Source of the DNA: Leptospira hartskeerlii
Lineage (GTDB): Bacteria > Spirochaetota > Leptospiria > Leptospirales > Leptospiraceae
Direction of reading: 5' to 3'
Assembly (NCBI RefSeq): GCF_002811475.1
Contig: NZ_NPDL01000009.1
Span: forward strand, 1-21,105
Length of the DNA stretch: 21,105 nt
Below are positions 7,202 to 17,554 of this stretch, one piece after another. A program made the translations under genes and the position numbers. The notes under the pieces are model-generated. The model was not told where the DNA came from and made no database searches. It worked only from the letters and a program-made list of their open reading frames with translations. Numbering within the stretch: position 1 is the stretch's first letter; each line of letters starts with the position of its first letter.

Positions 7202-8511
7202 GTTCCCATCATGTCGTATTCGTAAAAAGATTCGATTTTCACTTTTCCGATCGTTCCCGGTTTCAAAGAAGGATCTTCTACATAAACTACTTCGTCTATT
7301 TCAGGAGCATCTTGCAAACGTCTGACAATTGCAGTATCACCTTCGAGTCCGTCTACGATCGCAGTATAAGTTTTTCCTATTCTGGATTCGTGGATCTCTT
7401 GTAGGATTTTCAAATGGGCATCTCGGATCAAGTTGATCCTTTTCGCCTTCTCCTTATCGGAAACTGTTTGGGACAAATCTGCCCCTTTCGTTCCTTCCTG
7501 AGGAGAATAAGAGAATAAGTTCAGCTTTTCCGGACGAGTCTCTTCTACAAAACGTAAGATCTCATCCACATCTTCTCCAGTCTCTCCGGGAAAACCTAAT
7601 ATAAAAGAAGTTCTGATCTCAAGATCCGGTCTCATTTCTCTAGCAAGAGAGTAAAGATCCCTGAATTGGGAATATCCTCCGCTTCTATTCATGTTCTTTA
7701 ATACTCTTTCAGAAACATGTTGAAGAGGAGATTCTAGATAAGGAGCGATCTTAGGAATTTCGCCCATCAATCTCAGGATTTTTTCAGTCTTCTTATCCGG
7801 ATATAAATACAATAATCTTAATATTTCAAGATTCTCTATATCCGAGACTGTTTTGATCATATCCAGAAGTTTGTCTGAATCCTTTCCGTAATACACTGTA
7901 TCCTGGGAAACTAAACAGATCTCTTTTGCACCTGCAGCAATCGCTCTTCTAGTATCTTTTATAATCTCTTCCAAAGGAGAATCCACGAATTTTCCACGAA
8001 GAGAAGGAATGATACAGAATGCACAACCTCTATTGCAGCCATCCGAAACTTTCACATAAGCATAAGGTTTGGAATAATTCTCTATTTCGGGAGAAAGTTT
8101 CATTCTTTCTACAATATCCGAATTGAATTCGGTTTTTGCTGGAGAAGAAATATCTCTACGGAAAGCTTCTTTTATGATCTTTCCTGCTTGGGAATATTTT
8201 CCGGTCCCAAAAACAAGATCGACTTCCGGAATTTCTGCCGAGATATCTTTAGGATATCTTTCAGCGAAACATCCCACTACTACAAGCTTCTGGCCTTCTT
8301 GTTTTTTAGCGTGAGCAGCACCTAAAATAGTTTGGATGGTTTCTTCCGTAGCGGAGCGAATAAAAGTACAGGTATTGATCAGATGGAAGTCGGACTCTTC
8401 CGGTTTAGTAGCCGGAAGAAAACCTTCTTCCAAAAGAGAATGGTGCATGCTCATGGAGTCTACTGTATTTTTGGGACATCCAAGAGTGGTGATGTAGAAC
8501 TTTTTATCCAA
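7186..8511 (-). CDS. rimO: Ribosomal protein S12 methylthiotransferase RimO
   Basis: RimO is a radical-SAM enzyme that adds a methylthio group to a conserved aspartate of ribosomal protein S12. All three domains are present in 441 residues: an N-terminal methylthiotransferase domain with TTLGCPKN and cysteines at 12, 48 and 81 for one iron-sulfur cluster; a radical-SAM core with CNRGCAFC (cysteines 159, 163, 166); and a C-terminal TRAM-like domain (about 375-441). The GCPKN motif and the sequence around the second cluster (CAFCIIPSLRGK) favour RimO over the related tRNA enzyme MiaB. The start is TTG at 8511 with AAGG about six bases upstream. It follows the RodZ-like gene by eight bases. Confidence 0.96.
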   Translation of the reverse strand: MDKKFYITTLGCPKNTVDSMSMHHSLLEEGFLPATKPEESDFHLINTCTFIRSATEETIQTILGAAHAKKQEGQKLVVVGCFAERYPKDISAEIPEVDLVFGTGKYSQAGKIIKEAFRRDISSPAKTEFNSDIVERMKLSPEIENYSKPYAYVKVSDGCNRGCAFCIIPSLRGKFVDSPLEEIIKDTRRAIAAGAKEICLVSQDTVYYGKDSDKLLDMIKTVSDIENLEILRLLYLYPDKKTEKILRLMGEIPKIAPYLESPLQHVSERVLKNMNRSGGYSQFRDLYSLAREMRPDLEIRTSFILGFPGETGEDVDEILRFVEETRPEKLNLFSYSPQEGTKGADLSQTVSDKEKAKRINLIRDAHLKILQEIHESRIGKTYTAIVDGLEGDTAIVRRLQDAPEIDEVVYVEDPSLKPGTIGKVKIESFYEYDMMGTWLES

Positions 8512-8519
8512 ACGAAGCC

Positions 8520-9647
8520 TTACTCGCCCAACTCCTTAATGATAAACTGAGTGCTATCGTAAGGGTTTGGTGTTTTTATATAAACTTTCTTCACTAATTT
8601 TCCGGGACGTCCTAAGACTACTTTAGGTTTTCCATTTTGGATCATCTCCACTGCGGAACCGTCTCCCACTTTGATCTCCAGGCGATCTTTCGCTTCGAGA
8701 GCTTTATTCTCTCCGCCTTGCACAAGACCTCTGAATCCCATCTGACCATCTATAATAAACTCAGCATAGCTTGGTTTAGAGAAAAATAATGTGACTTGGA
8801 TCGGAACATCGCCCAAAGTTTTTGTGGAATCCTCTCCCTGAGGATTAGGCTGGACCGTACTTCCTTGTTTTTCTTCTTCACTTAAGGAAACCAAAACTTT
8901 TGCGGAACTTCCGGTTACACTTTGAGCGGAGATCCGAATACTTCTACGTAAGGAAGAAATTTCCGGAATAGAATAACTGAGAACCTTTTCCTGCCCTTCG
9001 GACAATCTAAACTTGTAAACAGTCAATTCAGGATACACATTGAATGCAAGGACCGCAGTGTTTGCATCGGAACCTTGTTCCACCGAAGAGATGAAAAGTT
9101 TACACTGTTGATTAGACGCGCTGAAACTTACACCTTGGTTGGCGGTTAAGATAAAGCTTTCGGGTCTTGTTTCCGGAACGGAACGATTAATGAAATCTAT
9201 GTTTTCAGGGATCTCTAACTTTCTACCACTTTCTTCCGCGACATCGTCACCGGAAGAAGATCCGTCAACAAAGGTATAGAGTAGAACGGCGGCAATCGCC
9301 ACCATAAGGACCGAGATAGCAGTGATCAGTTTATTCTTATCGAAATTTAGATCATAATAAAAACTAGAAGTAGGTTTGGTGAGTTCTTCCAAAGGAGCCT
9401 GAGACTCTTCTATCTTCTCTCCCCTGTATAAATTGATCAGCATTCCCGTGTCTAATTTTAAGTAGCTACCATAGTTTTTTAGGAAACCTATGGTAAAAGT
9501 TTCTCCGGGAAACTGAGCATAGTCCTCAGTTTCCAATGCGAGAATGTACTTAACGGAAATATTCGTATCCTTAGATACGTCCTTTACAGTGAGCTTTTTT
9601 TCTTCCCTAGCCTCTCTAAGGATTTGCCCTACTCGTTTCTGATTCAA
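8520..9647 (-). CDS. RodZ-like protein: N-terminal helix-turn-helix, one membrane segment, C-terminal beta domain
   Basis: Residues 5-68 form an Xre/Cro-type helix-turn-helix of the kind found at the N-terminus of RodZ ([20 protein letters not shown], then [14 protein letters not shown]). A single membrane segment follows at about 106-127, and the rest is probably periplasmic, ending in a domain that resembles the C-terminal domain common in RodZ relatives. In RodZ the cytoplasmic helix-turn-helix binds MreB and organises cell-wall growth instead of binding DNA; that role is inferred here. Length is 375 residues, similar to RodZ. The start is TTG at 9647, decided by a strong AAGGAGA seven bases upstream. 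It lies 25 bases after the LolA-like gene and just before rimO. Confidence 0.85.
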   Translation of the reverse strand: MNQKRVGQILREAREEKKLTVKDVSKDTNISVKYILALETEDYAQFPGETFTIGFLKNYGSYLKLDTGMLINLYRGEKIEESQAPLEELTKPTSSFYYDLNFDKNKLITAISVLMVAIAAVLLYTFVDGSSSGDDVAEESGRKLEIPENIDFINRSVPETRPESFILTANQGVSFSASNQQCKLFISSVEQGSDANTAVLAFNVYPELTVYKFRLSEGQEKVLSYSIPEISSLRRSIRISAQSVTGSSAKVLVSLSEEEKQGSTVQPNPQGEDSTKTLGDVPIQVTLFFSKPSYAEFIIDGQMGFRGLVQGGENKALEAKDRLEIKVGDGSAVEMIQNGKPKVVLGRPGKLVKKVYIKTPNPYDSTQFIIKELGE

Positions 9648-9672
9648 TTTCGCTCTCCTTTCCTAGGAAGAT

Positions 9673-10404
9673 CTATTCTTCCGACACCAAGGGGTTATTT
9701 ACGATTTTAGAATTACCGTCTGGACGGAAATTAAATACTCCGTCTTCGATATCCGCATTTGGATCCACTCCGAAAAATTCGACAGTGGTCGTCTTACCTC
9801 TTCCGTCACTCGCAACTGCCTTTTTGATAAAGGAAGTATGTGCGTCTACGTAGAGAGTCATAGTTTCATAACCGCCGATCTTTTCCCTTTGTTCCAAAGC
9901 CAATACGAAATATTGACGATTGTCTTTAGGAGAGATCTGAGGTTGTTCTATAGATTCGAATTTATAATGATACTTTCTGAAAATCCTGGAAAGACCTTCC
10001 TCCGTCATTGGAGAAAAAATAGGACCGGATTTATTAGATTTATTTAATGTAAGATCCTGTTTACCGGCGGCATTCAATCTTTTGATGAAGATCCAAAGAG
10101 TTTTGCCATCGGAAACGATCTCGTCCCCGGAAGGATCTGAAAATTCATATTTGATCTTTCCGCCCTTCTTATAATAGCAGACACCTTTTTTAGTGACTAC
10201 TTTTTTGTTCGATTCCGTTTGGATCACGAAATCGGCCTTATAAGATTTTAGATCCGAAAAAGTTTTTCTGACTTTTTTCACCACTTCAGAAGGTGAATTC
10301 CAATGGTGTTTTGCGGAAGACTGAGCGCCTAGGGAGAAGCTGCCGAATAAAACGGACAGACACAAGGCGATAAATATAGAACGATTGCTTCTGGTATCTT
10401 TCAT
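9673..10404 (-). CDS. LolA-like outer-membrane lipoprotein carrier protein
   Basis: A 243-residue exported protein of the LolA family, whose members carry lipoproteins across the periplasm from the inner to the outer membrane. The first ~27 residues form a signal peptide (basic start, hydrophobic [18 protein letters not shown], then QSS). The mature part has the family's opening helix and strands: [42 protein letters not shown] and [20 protein letters not shown]. Similarity to LolA is by fold pattern rather than a single catalytic motif, so it could be a relative with another lipid or lipoprotein ligand. It stands about 100 bases after ftsK and 25 before the RodZ-like gene. Confidence 0.88.
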   Translation of the reverse strand: MKDTRSNRSIFIALCLSVLFGSFSLGAQSSAKHHWNSPSEVVKKVRKTFSDLKSYKADFVIQTESNKKVVTKKGVCYYKKGGKIKYEFSDPSGDEIVSDGKTLWIFIKRLNAAGKQDLTLNKSNKSGPIFSPMTEEGLSRIFRKYHYKFESIEQPQISPKDNRQYFVLALEQREKIGGYETMTLYVDAHTSFIKKAVASDGRGKTTTVEFFGVDPNADIEDGVFNFRPDGNSKIVNNPLVSEE

Positions 10405-10472
10405 TCTCAGGTAATGCAGGGATTTTTTTCCAGGATGGCGAGTATCCGCCCCCCTGTCACTTGGTTTCTTTT

Positions 10473-10498
10473 CCCGGCCTGGAAATTCCTAAACCGGG
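10473..10498. repeat. Imperfect inverted repeat in the ftsK-lolA gap
   Basis: CCCGG at 10473-10477 pairs with CCGGG at 10494-10498, and the 16-base spacer contains GGAA/TTCC (10481-10484 with 10486-10489 when read with one central base). It is the main structure in the 102-base gap 10405-10506, one of the longest non-coding stretches of the window. In the transcribed (minus) direction no T-run follows, so it is not a standard intrinsic terminator. Short and weak; it may be chance. Confidence 0.3.
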
Positions 10499-10506
10499 TC
10501 GAATTT

Positions 10507-13311
10507 TTAAGCGGACCTTAAAATTTCCCGTCCCTTAGATCCCAGAATTGCAGAAACGTATCCCCTTTCTTCCATTAATTCCATGATCCGAGCAGCCCTG
10601 TTGTATCCGATTTTCAAACGTCTTTGCAAATAGCTTGCACTTGCTTTTCTGTCCGTTCTTACGATTTCCCAGGCCTTGTCGAATAGTTCCTCGTCCATCT
10701 CATCCGCAGATTCAGATTCGGTTTCCTCTTCTAGATCAAAATCTACGTAGGTAGGAGCTCCGTATTTTTTGGCCTCATCCACGATTTTCTCGATCTCTTC
10801 TTCCGAGATAAATGGAGCCTGGATCCTTGCTAAGTCCGCAGAAGTAGGAGACTTGTACAACATATCTCCTTTTCCGAGAAGTGACTCAGCACCATTCATA
10901 TCCAGAATGATCTTGGAATCCGTTTTTTGGGCCACATGGAATGCAATCCTTGCAGGACAGTTTGCCTTGATAAGACCGGTAATCACATCCACAGAAGGTC
11001 TTTGGGTCGCCATCACCAAGTGGATCCCCACCGCTCTGGACTTCTGGCTGATACGAGTAATCGCATCTTCCAGATCTTTTCCGGAAACCATCATTAAATC
11101 GGCAAGCTCATCAATGAACACCACAAGATAAGGCATTTTATTATAACCTTCTTTGTGATAATGTTCTTCTACCTTTTCATTATAAGAACGGAAGTCCCTA
11201 CATTTTAATTGGGATACAGCCTCATAACGTGCTTCCATCTCTTGGATCACCCAAGAAAGGGACTTGGTTGCCTTACGAGCATCCTTGATCACAGGCATAA
11301 GAAGATGAGGGATATCTTCGAAGAGAGTAAGTTCCACCATCTTAGGGTCGATCATAATAAAACGGACTTCTTCGGGAGAAAGGTTCAGGACGAGAGAAGC
11401 GATCATCGCATTCAAACAGACTGATTTACCGGAACCGGTTGTTCCGGCCACAAGCAAGTGAGGAAGTTTATTCAAATCAATGGATACAAGTTTACCCGAG
11501 ATATCCTTACCGATGACTATGTTCAGATCCTTTTTAGGTTTAGGCGCTAAAGAAGAACGTAATATATCGCCTAAGAAAACATCCTCTCTATGTTTGTTCG
11601 GAACCTCGATACCAATCGTGGATTTACCCGGGATAGGAGCGACTATACGAATATTCTTAACTGCAAGATACATCCTAAGCTCGTCAGTCAAAGAAGTAAT
11701 CCTTCCCAGTTTCACCCCAGGAGGAGGAGTAAGTTCGTAACGAGTGATGATCGGCCCTCTCTCCCAACCTACAACTTTTGCTTCGTAACCATAAACTTTT
11801 AGAGCGTTCTCAATCTCGAAGGCAACTTTTTCAGATTCTACTTTGAAAAGTGCATCTTGCACTTTTGTAGGATTGCTCTTCAAACGATTCAAAGGAATAT
11901 GATACACGGAACGTTTAGAACGGAATATCGGCACCATAGAAACAGGCGTAAAAGGAAGTTCAGATTGTTTCGGTTTTTTCTCAGCGACCGGCGGCGTAGG
12001 AGCTACAACAGCCTTTGGTTCTTCTACTTCCGTGATCTCTTCAGAGTCTTCCGTTTCTTCCTCGTATTCTTCTTCAGAATCTTCCAGTTCCTCGTCTTCC
12101 TCTTCGGTCCATTCTTCAAGCTCTTCGCCTTCTTCTTGGAAGTTTTCCTCTTCAACAGAAACATCTTCTGCGACTTCTACTTGAGAAACGAATGGCTGAA
12201 TTTCTTCTTCCAACTCTTCCACTTCGGCGGTTACATTCAAAACTTCTTCTTTTACAAAAGAAGAAACGGTAGAAGTTCCACTTCTAAGATCCAAGATCTC
12301 CCAGGCTTTTTTAGAAGCAGCCGAAACTTCTTCTTTTCTTTCCTGAACTCCATATACTTTTTCCACAAGACGAGAAGAAGCAGTTTGGAACTGGAAGATC
12401 TTTCTATCTTCTTCAAAAAAACCCTGGAGAAGACCTGAATTTCTATATTGCACGTTAGATTCTCTTAGGTCTGCAATCTTAGAATTGCCTTTTGCTTTTT
12501 GGATATAAGATTCCAAATTAGCAGGACTATTCACTTTGTTTTGTCTCTCTGAAGAATGCCCCGAAACTTCTCTACGAAACCAAGGGGGCACATTCTCTTC
12601 TGAAATTTCAGTATCCGTTTGTTTTCGAGCATGAATTGAATTCATCATATCGGCAAGACCTTGGGACCAATCAGCAGATTTGGTTTTAGGAAAAGCCGGT
12701 TCGTAATTTTGGATTTCTTCTTCTTTTTTGGTTCTTCCACTCATATAACCGGAAAGCCATTGCTCCTTCCAGTCCCGACCGCTTTGTGCAAGAAGCCTTC
12801 CTAAAAAATGGACCGGAGATTCGTTCAAATAAACAAGTATGCCGTAAAAATAGACCACAAAATGGATCAGAAGTCTTCCTGTAGAGCCAAGAAGATATTC
12901 CAAAGCCACAGCTAATGCCTGACCAAGAACTCCACCGTTAGATGCAAATGGAACTGTGGAAACATTTCCGAAAACATTCAGACTCACTGCGACTGCGAGT
13001 AAGAATAAAGGAATAGTAAGAAGTTTGTTCGTTACATCCTGAGTAGGTTTCGCAAGAAGTATCCCACCGGTTAGGATGAGCATGATGCCGGGAACAAAAG
13101 AAGCATTCCCGAATAAGTACATAAATCCCCAGGAAAGATAATGACCGAGCCTACCGAAAAGGTTGGCCTCCACTCCATTTTCAGCAATGGTGAAAGAACC
13201 AAGAGAAAGTGTCAGAAAAATCCCGGTAAAAAGCAGAAGATACGGCAATGCCGCCCGGCCCTTTTCCCAAATTGCTATATTTTGTCCGACTATTTGGTCC
13301 CTTCTATCCAT
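10507..13311 (-). CDS. ftsK: DNA translocase FtsK/SpoIIIE
   Basis: FtsK is a septum-anchored ATPase that pumps chromosomal DNA during division and activates XerCD at dif. In 934 residues I see: an N-terminal membrane domain with four hydrophobic segments (about 22-43, 60-86, 95-115, 145-162); a linker of about 300 residues ending in an extremely acidic tract (about 360-432); the motor with Walker A GTTGSGKS at 623-630 and Walker [11 protein letters not shown] at about 730-739, followed by [13 protein letters not shown]; and a C-terminal winged-helix gamma domain (about 870-934) with [20 protein letters not shown], the DNA-orienting part. The ATG at 13311 has AAGGAG just upstream. The gene begins about 60 bases after dut. 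Confidence 0.98.
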   Translation of the reverse strand: MDRRDQIVGQNIAIWEKGRAALPYLLLFTGIFLTLSLGSFTIAENGVEANLFGRLGHYLSWGFMYLFGNASFVPGIMLILTGGILLAKPTQDVTNKLLTIPLFLLAVAVSLNVFGNVSTVPFASNGGVLGQALAVALEYLLGSTGRLLIHFVVYFYGILVYLNESPVHFLGRLLAQSGRDWKEQWLSGYMSGRTKKEEEIQNYEPAFPKTKSADWSQGLADMMNSIHARKQTDTEISEENVPPWFRREVSGHSSERQNKVNSPANLESYIQKAKGNSKIADLRESNVQYRNSGLLQGFFEEDRKIFQFQTASSRLVEKVYGVQERKEEVSAASKKAWEILDLRSGTSTVSSFVKEEVLNVTAEVEELEEEIQPFVSQVEVAEDVSVEEENFQEEGEELEEWTEEEDEELEDSEEEYEEETEDSEEITEVEEPKAVVAPTPPVAEKKPKQSELPFTPVSMVPIFRSKRSVYHIPLNRLKSNPTKVQDALFKVESEKVAFEIENALKVYGYEAKVVGWERGPIITRYELTPPPGVKLGRITSLTDELRMYLAVKNIRIVAPIPGKSTIGIEVPNKHREDVFLGDILRSSLAPKPKKDLNIVIGKDISGKLVSIDLNKLPHLLVAGTTGSGKSVCLNAMIASLVLNLSPEEVRFIMIDPKMVELTLFEDIPHLLMPVIKDARKATKSLSWVIQEMEARYEAVSQLKCRDFRSYNEKVEEHYHKEGYNKMPYLVVFIDELADLMMVSGKDLEDAITRISQKSRAVGIHLVMATQRPSVDVITGLIKANCPARIAFHVAQKTDSKIILDMNGAESLLGKGDMLYKSPTSADLARIQAPFISEEEIEKIVDEAKKYGAPTYVDFDLEEETESESADEMDEELFDKAWEIVRTDRKASASYLQRRLKIGYNRAARIMELMEERGYVSAILGSKGREILRSA

Positions 13312-13370
13312 ACTCCTTAAGAATCGGCAGAAATCCGAAATGGGAAAAGAGACAAAATACTGAAAAAAGG

Positions 13371-13805
13371 TTAGAAACCTGTACTACCGAAGCCGCCTGC
13401 CCCTCTTTCGGATTCAGGAAGTTCGGTCACAAGTTCCCACTCGCTATGCCAAGTGCGGCGGATCAAAAGTTGAGCGATCCTAGTTTTGTCTTCTAAAAGA
13501 TAAGGTTCTTTTCCCAAGTTGAGTAGTGGCACCATCAATTCTCCTCTATAATCTGAGTCGATTGTACCAGGGGTATTCGGGATTAAAATTTTAAACTTAG
13601 TAGAAAATCCGGAGCGCGGTCTGATCTCAAAATGAAATCCTTCCGGAATCGCAAAAGAAAGTCCTGTAGGTACTAAAACAACTTCCCCGACAGGCAATTC
13701 CAAATTGGAATCTAAACAGGCAGCGATATCATAACCAGCAGATCCGGATGTTTTGATCTCAGGTAGAAGAGCCTTCTCTTTTAGTTTTTTCACTGGGATT
13801 TTCAT
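13371..13805 (-). CDS. dut: Deoxyuridine 5'-triphosphate nucleotidohydrolase (dUTPase)
   Basis: The trimeric enzyme cleaves dUTP to dUMP and pyrophosphate, keeping uracil out of DNA and supplying dUMP for thymidylate. All five motifs are present in 144 residues: AGYDIAA (1), RPRSGFSTK (2), [11 protein letters not shown] (3, with the catalytic Asp), RIAQLLI (4) and the C-terminal [11 protein letters not shown] (5). Length is typical. The ATG start begins one base after the stop of the M16 peptidase gene, so the two are probably co-translated. Confidence 0.97.
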   Translation of the reverse strand: MKIPVKKLKEKALLPEIKTSGSAGYDIAACLDSNLELPVGEVVLVPTGLSFAIPEGFHFEIRPRSGFSTKFKILIPNTPGTIDSDYRGELMVPLLNLGKEPYLLEDKTRIAQLLIRRTWHSEWELVTELPESERGAGGFGSTGF

Positions 13806-13806
13806 A

Positions 13807-15099
13807 TTAGTAAGAATAAGATCCGAAAATGGATTTAATTTTTTGTTCTTCTTTCGGTTTCAATTTAGCTAAAACGGAAAGATGTAATTTAGGAAGTGCA
13901 TATATTCTTCTGACAGTTTGATTGATCTCTTCTTCTGTCACAGAATGGATCTCTTTGATCCTATTTTCTAAGGAATTGTATTTTCCATAATATAATTCTT
14001 GGAAAGCGATATTATTCATCCTACTTTCAGTATGCTCGTAACCTATGGAAAGACTTCCTTCGTGGTTTGTCTTAGCGTCTTTCAATTCTTGGGAAGTAAC
14101 TCCCTTATCCACGAAAAGTCTTAATTCTTCCAAGATCAGTTCCAGACTTTCAGCAAATCTTTCTTTGGAAGTGGAACATACGATCGAATTAATCCCTACA
14201 TCACGGTAAGAAGAAGGGTAACTTGTGATATGATAACAAAGACCTTTTTCTTCTCTGACTTTTTGGAATAATCGGGAAGACATTCCTCCGCCTAAAACAT
14301 GTGAGAGAAGAGAAAGCCTGGTAGCATCGTGGAAATTTCGAGGGAAACCTTCTCCACCTAAAATGAAATAGGCCTGTTCCGTTTCCTTATTCCCTTTACG
14401 GAAATATCCGAATTCTTTTTTAGGAGTTTCGAATGTTCCTTCTTTTCCTTTTTTAGTAGAATGGGAGAAGTATTTAGAAACTAGATCGAATACAAACTCC
14501 GGCTCATAATTTCCGGAAAGAGAAAGTATCATATTCTCCGGATGATAATAGGTCTCGTAAAATTTTCTAAGACTGGAAGGAGTCACTCCTCTGATCGAGG
14601 CTTCAGTTCCTATTATATCTCTTCCTAAAGAATTTTCTGAAAATAGATTATTATAATAAAAATCATGGATCGCATCTTCCGGAGAATCTTCGTAACCTTT
14701 CATTTCTTCCAGAACAACTTCCGCTTCTGTGCGAAGATCTTGGTCCCTAAACAAAGGCTGGAACATCATTTCTGAAAGTAATTCCAATCCAAGTTCCAGA
14801 TCTCTGGAGGCTAAGGTTGCATGAAAGTAAGTATATTCTCTGGAAGTAGCAGCGTTAGAATAAGCACCTACTCTTTCCCAATCTTCCGCTTGTTGTTTTG
14901 CAGTACGCTTTTCAGTGTCTTTGAAAAGCATATGTTCCAGGAAGTGACAGTAACCTGCGGTTTCCAAAGTTTCAGATCTGGATCCCACTTTTACATACAC
15001 TCCCATAGACACGCTTACGGAATAAGGAGCTCTTTGGAACAAGACAGTAAGTCCGTTCCCTAATATTATTTTATGATTTTTTTCTTCTAGAAAAACCAA
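13807..15099 (-). CDS. M16-family zinc peptidase (processing-peptidase-like)
   Basis: A 430-residue zinc metallopeptidase with the inverted zinc motif HxxEH at 52-56 (CHFLEHMLFKDT) and the third ligand expected about 75 residues later in EAEVVLEEMKGYEDSP. The second half carries the conserved SSRLFQKVREEKGLCYHITS, including the Arg/Tyr pair of active single-chain members. It resembles bacterial PepR/YmxG-type peptidases, which are often encoded next to pnp and dut, as here. The true substrate is unknown. No signal peptide is visible, so it is probably cytoplasmic. The start is TTG at 15099; GGGTG lies about seven bases upstream, partly in the hairpin that separates this gene from pnp. Confidence 0.92.
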   Translation of the reverse strand: MVFLEEKNHKIILGNGLTVLFQRAPYSVSVSMGVYVKVGSRSETLETAGYCHFLEHMLFKDTEKRTAKQQAEDWERVGAYSNAATSREYTYFHATLASRDLELGLELLSEMMFQPLFRDQDLRTEAEVVLEEMKGYEDSPEDAIHDFYYNNLFSENSLGRDIIGTEASIRGVTPSSLRKFYETYYHPENMILSLSGNYEPEFVFDLVSKYFSHSTKKGKEGTFETPKKEFGYFRKGNKETEQAYFILGGEGFPRNFHDATRLSLLSHVLGGGMSSRLFQKVREEKGLCYHITSYPSSYRDVGINSIVCSTSKERFAESLELILEELRLFVDKGVTSQELKDAKTNHEGSLSIGYEHTESRMNNIAFQELYYGKYNSLENRIKEIHSVTEEEINQTVRRIYALPKLHLSVLAKLKPKEEQKIKSIFGSYSY

Positions 15100-15109
15100 T
15101 GGCGGACAC

Positions 15110-15130
15110 CCGGCGAAAAAATTTCGCCGG
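15110..15130 (-). other. Perfect 9-bp stem-loop between pnp and the M16 peptidase gene
   Basis: CCGGCGAAA (15110-15118) and TTTCGCCGG (15122-15130) are exact reverse complements around a three-base loop. The hairpin starts 12 bases after the pnp stop codon and ends about ten bases before the TTG start of the next gene. In the transcribed direction it is followed by GTGTCCGCC, not a U-run, so a standard intrinsic terminator is unlikely. It could limit 3' decay of the pnp message, mark an endonuclease site, or reduce translation of the peptidase gene by hiding its ribosome-binding site. Confidence 0.7.
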
Positions 15131-15142
15131 TCTTATTCACTT

Positions 15143-17230
15143 TTAAACTTCGAGAGCGTCTCTTCTGGAAAGATCGATCTTACCTGTTTTATCCACGTTC
15201 AACACGCGGACACGAATGATCTCACCTTCTTTGACTACGTCTTTAACAGAATTCACACGTTTGGAATCCAGTTTGGAAATATGGCAAAGTCCTTCTTTAC
15301 CAGGTAGGATCTCCACAAAGGCACCGAAATCGGTGATACGTTTTACTTTGCCTTCGTAAATTTTTCCTACTTCTACTTCTGCGAAGAAACCTTCTACCAT
15401 GCCTGCAGCTTTTTCTGCCTGCTCTTGGTTGGCTCCTGCGATAGTAACTTTTCCATCGTCGTCTATATTGATATCCGCTCCGGAAGCTTCGATGATTCCG
15501 CGGATATTTTTACCACCTGGACCAATCAGTTCCCCAATGCGATCTTTAGGTATATATTTAACGATAATTTTAGGCGCTGTGCGAGAAACTGAATCCGCAG
15601 CTTTAGAGATGGATTTTTCCATCACGTCTAAGATATGGAAACGAGCTTTTTCTGCCTGTGCAAATACTGCCTCGAGAACGTTAAACGCGACACCAGTCAC
15701 TTTTAAGTCCATTTGGAATGCAGTGATCCCTTTTCTGGTTCCTGCGATCTTGCAGTCCATATCACCGAAATGGTCTTCCAATCCTGCGATATCGGATAAT
15801 ACTGCAAATCTTCCGGATTCGTCTGAGAACAATCCCATTGCAATTCCGGAAACTGCGGACTTGATCGGAACCCCAGCTGCCATAAGAGCCAATGATCCGG
15901 AACATACGGAAGCCATGGAAGAAGATCCATTGGATTCTAAAATTTCGGATACAACTCGGATTACATAAGGGAAATCATCCGGCTTAGGAAGAACTAATTT
16001 AAGCGCTCTTTCTGCCAAGTTTCCGTGACCGATCTCTCTACGACCCGGGCCGGAAGATCTTCTTACTTCTCCTACTGAGAACGCAGGGAAGTTATAATGA
16101 AGCATGAAATTCTTTTCTTTCTGACCTTCCAATGTCTCATAACGTTGGTTGTCGGATGCAGTTCCAAGAGTTACTGTTCCCAAAGACTGGGTTTGTCCCC
16201 TGGTAAATACTGCAGAACCGTGAACTCCTGGAAGAGGACTCATCTCTACGCTAATATTTCGGATCTCGTCCAACTTTCTTCCGTCGAAACGAACTCCTTC
16301 TTTTAATACCTGCTCTCTTACGATCTCATACTCGAGTTCATGTAAGAAGTTTTTGATGTCCTTGATCTTTTCTGATTCAGTTACGGTTTCTTTGAAGTGC
16401 TCTACTACTTCTTTATTTGCATTAGAAATTTCTTTATTACGAGAAGTTTTATCAGCAGTTTTGTTTGCAGCAGAGATCTTATCGAATGCGTATTTGCGGA
16501 CTTCGCCTAAAAGAGTTTCATCTTTTACTCTGAGTTTGACTTCTTTTTTAACTACTGCGAGTTCTTTCGCCCAGCTTTCTTGAAGTTCTACAAATTTTGC
16601 GATATGTTGGTGGGCAAACTTTAATGCTTCCAACATTTCAGAATTGGATAATTCCTTTGCCTCTCCCTCTATCATTACGATATGGGTTTTCGTTCCGGCA
16701 ACAACCAGATCTAGATCTGAATTCAGGATCTCTTTGTTGCTAGGATTGATCACGAGTTCTCCGTTAATTCTTCCTACTCTTGCTCCGGCGATCGGACCAT
16801 TGAAAGGAATATTAGAGATCGTTAATGCTGCAGAAGCTGCATTTAATGCGTGACCCGCCGTAGAAATTTCATTATCCGCAGAAAGAACAGTTACCTGCAA
16901 TTGAACTTCGCAGAAATATCCTTCCGGAAAAAGAGGACGGATCGGTCTGTCGATGATCCTTGAATTTAAAACCTCATGCTCATAAGGTTTTGCTTCTCTT
17001 TTAAAATATCCACCAGGGAATCTACCTACTGAATAAACTTTTTCAGAATATTCGCAAGTAAGTGGGAAGAAGTCTTGGCCTTCTTTAGGTTCGTCTACGG
17101 CACAAACAGTTGCTAATAAAACAAGATTTCCAGTTTTATATACTACGGACCCGTGGGCTTGCTTCGCCCAATCTCCCGTTTCGAGAGTGATTGAATCACG
17201 GCCAAATTGGCCATTAATAGTTTTAGCCAT
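15143..17230 (-). CDS. pnp: Polyribonucleotide nucleotidyltransferase (PNPase)
   Basis: PNPase degrades RNA from the 3' end by phosphorolysis and can also add tails; it is a core part of bacterial RNA decay machinery. The 695 residues show two RNase PH-like domains (the second with [35 protein letters not shown] and the active-site stretch near [20 protein letters not shown]), then a KH domain ([20 protein letters not shown]) and an S1 domain ([20 protein letters not shown]), both RNA binding. Length is normal. The ATG at 17230 has AGGAG upstream. It follows rpsO by 14 bases, the classic rpsO-pnp pairing. A stable hairpin follows its stop codon. Confidence 0.98.
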   Translation of the reverse strand: MAKTINGQFGRDSITLETGDWAKQAHGSVVYKTGNLVLLATVCAVDEPKEGQDFFPLTCEYSEKVYSVGRFPGGYFKREAKPYEHEVLNSRIIDRPIRPLFPEGYFCEVQLQVTVLSADNEISTAGHALNAASAALTISNIPFNGPIAGARVGRINGELVINPSNKEILNSDLDLVVAGTKTHIVMIEGEAKELSNSEMLEALKFAHQHIAKFVELQESWAKELAVVKKEVKLRVKDETLLGEVRKYAFDKISAANKTADKTSRNKEISNANKEVVEHFKETVTESEKIKDIKNFLHELEYEIVREQVLKEGVRFDGRKLDEIRNISVEMSPLPGVHGSAVFTRGQTQSLGTVTLGTASDNQRYETLEGQKEKNFMLHYNFPAFSVGEVRRSSGPGRREIGHGNLAERALKLVLPKPDDFPYVIRVVSEILESNGSSSMASVCSGSLALMAAGVPIKSAVSGIAMGLFSDESGRFAVLSDIAGLEDHFGDMDCKIAGTRKGITAFQMDLKVTGVAFNVLEAVFAQAEKARFHILDVMEKSISKAADSVSRTAPKIIVKYIPKDRIGELIGPGGKNIRGIIEASGADINIDDDGKVTIAGANQEQAEKAAGMVEGFFAEVEVGKIYEGKVKRITDFGAFVEILPGKEGLCHISKLDSKRVNSVKDVVKEGEIIRVRVLNVDKTGKIDLSRRDALEV

Positions 17231-17244
17231 GAGAGGACTCCTGA

Positions 17245-17511
17245 TTACTTACGGAGTCCGAGAGTTTCGATTAGTTTTTTGTAACGTTCCAGATTTTGGC
17301 GTTTTAGATATTCCAATAATTTTTTACGTTTGCTTACTAATTTAAGAAGACCGGTTTTAGAATGAAAATCTTTCTTATGAGATTTAAAATGCTCGTTAAG
17401 ATCTTTGATGCGAGCGTCTAGAATAGCGACTTGGACTTCAGTTGACCCAGTGTCCCCTTGTCCTTTTGCAAATGTGGATATAATTTGCTTCTTTTGTTCC
17501 GTAGTTACCAT
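17245..17511 (-). CDS. rpsO: 30S ribosomal protein S15
   Basis: S15 is a primary-binding protein of the small subunit, contacting a three-way junction of 16S rRNA. The 88 residues match the usual size, with the typical [20 protein letters not shown] early and the C-terminal [20 protein letters not shown]. In several bacteria S15 represses its own translation by binding its leader; here the leader (17512-17562) contains a strong hairpin that might play such a part. It lies between truB and pnp. Confidence 0.98.
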   Translation of the reverse strand: MVTTEQKKQIISTFAKGQGDTGSTEVQVAILDARIKDLNEHFKSHKKDFHSKTGLLKLVSKRKKLLEYLKRQNLERYKKLIETLGLRK

Positions 17512-17539
17512 AGTTTGATTGTACCTGCTGCCAATTTTC

Positions 17540-17554
17540 GGGGGCCTAGCCCCC
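17540..17554 (-). promoter_or_regulatory. GC-rich hairpin in the rpsO leader (candidate regulatory RNA element)
   Basis: GGGGGC (17540-17545) and GCCCCC (17549-17554) form a perfect six-base GC stem with a three-base loop in the 51-base gap between truB and rpsO. The transcribed strand continues with GAAAATTGGC, not a U-run, so it is a poor intrinsic terminator. It ends about 28 bases before the rpsO ATG, close enough for effects on ribosome loading. A role in S15 autoregulation is speculation drawn from other bacteria. Confidence 0.45.

Noticed and set aside
10405..10506. Intrinsic terminator after ftsK
   Set aside because: The inverted repeat is weak and no T-run follows in the direction of transcription.
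11857..12438. Plus-strand open frame of about 190 codons rich in Phe and Arg
   Set aside because: It is the antisense of the acidic linker of ftsK; the composition follows from GAA/GAG codons read on the other strand, and no ribosome-binding site or family pattern is seen.
15399..15968. Plus-strand open frame of about 190 codons opposite pnp
   Set aside because: It lies entirely antisense to highly conserved PNPase sequence and shows no recognisable domain.
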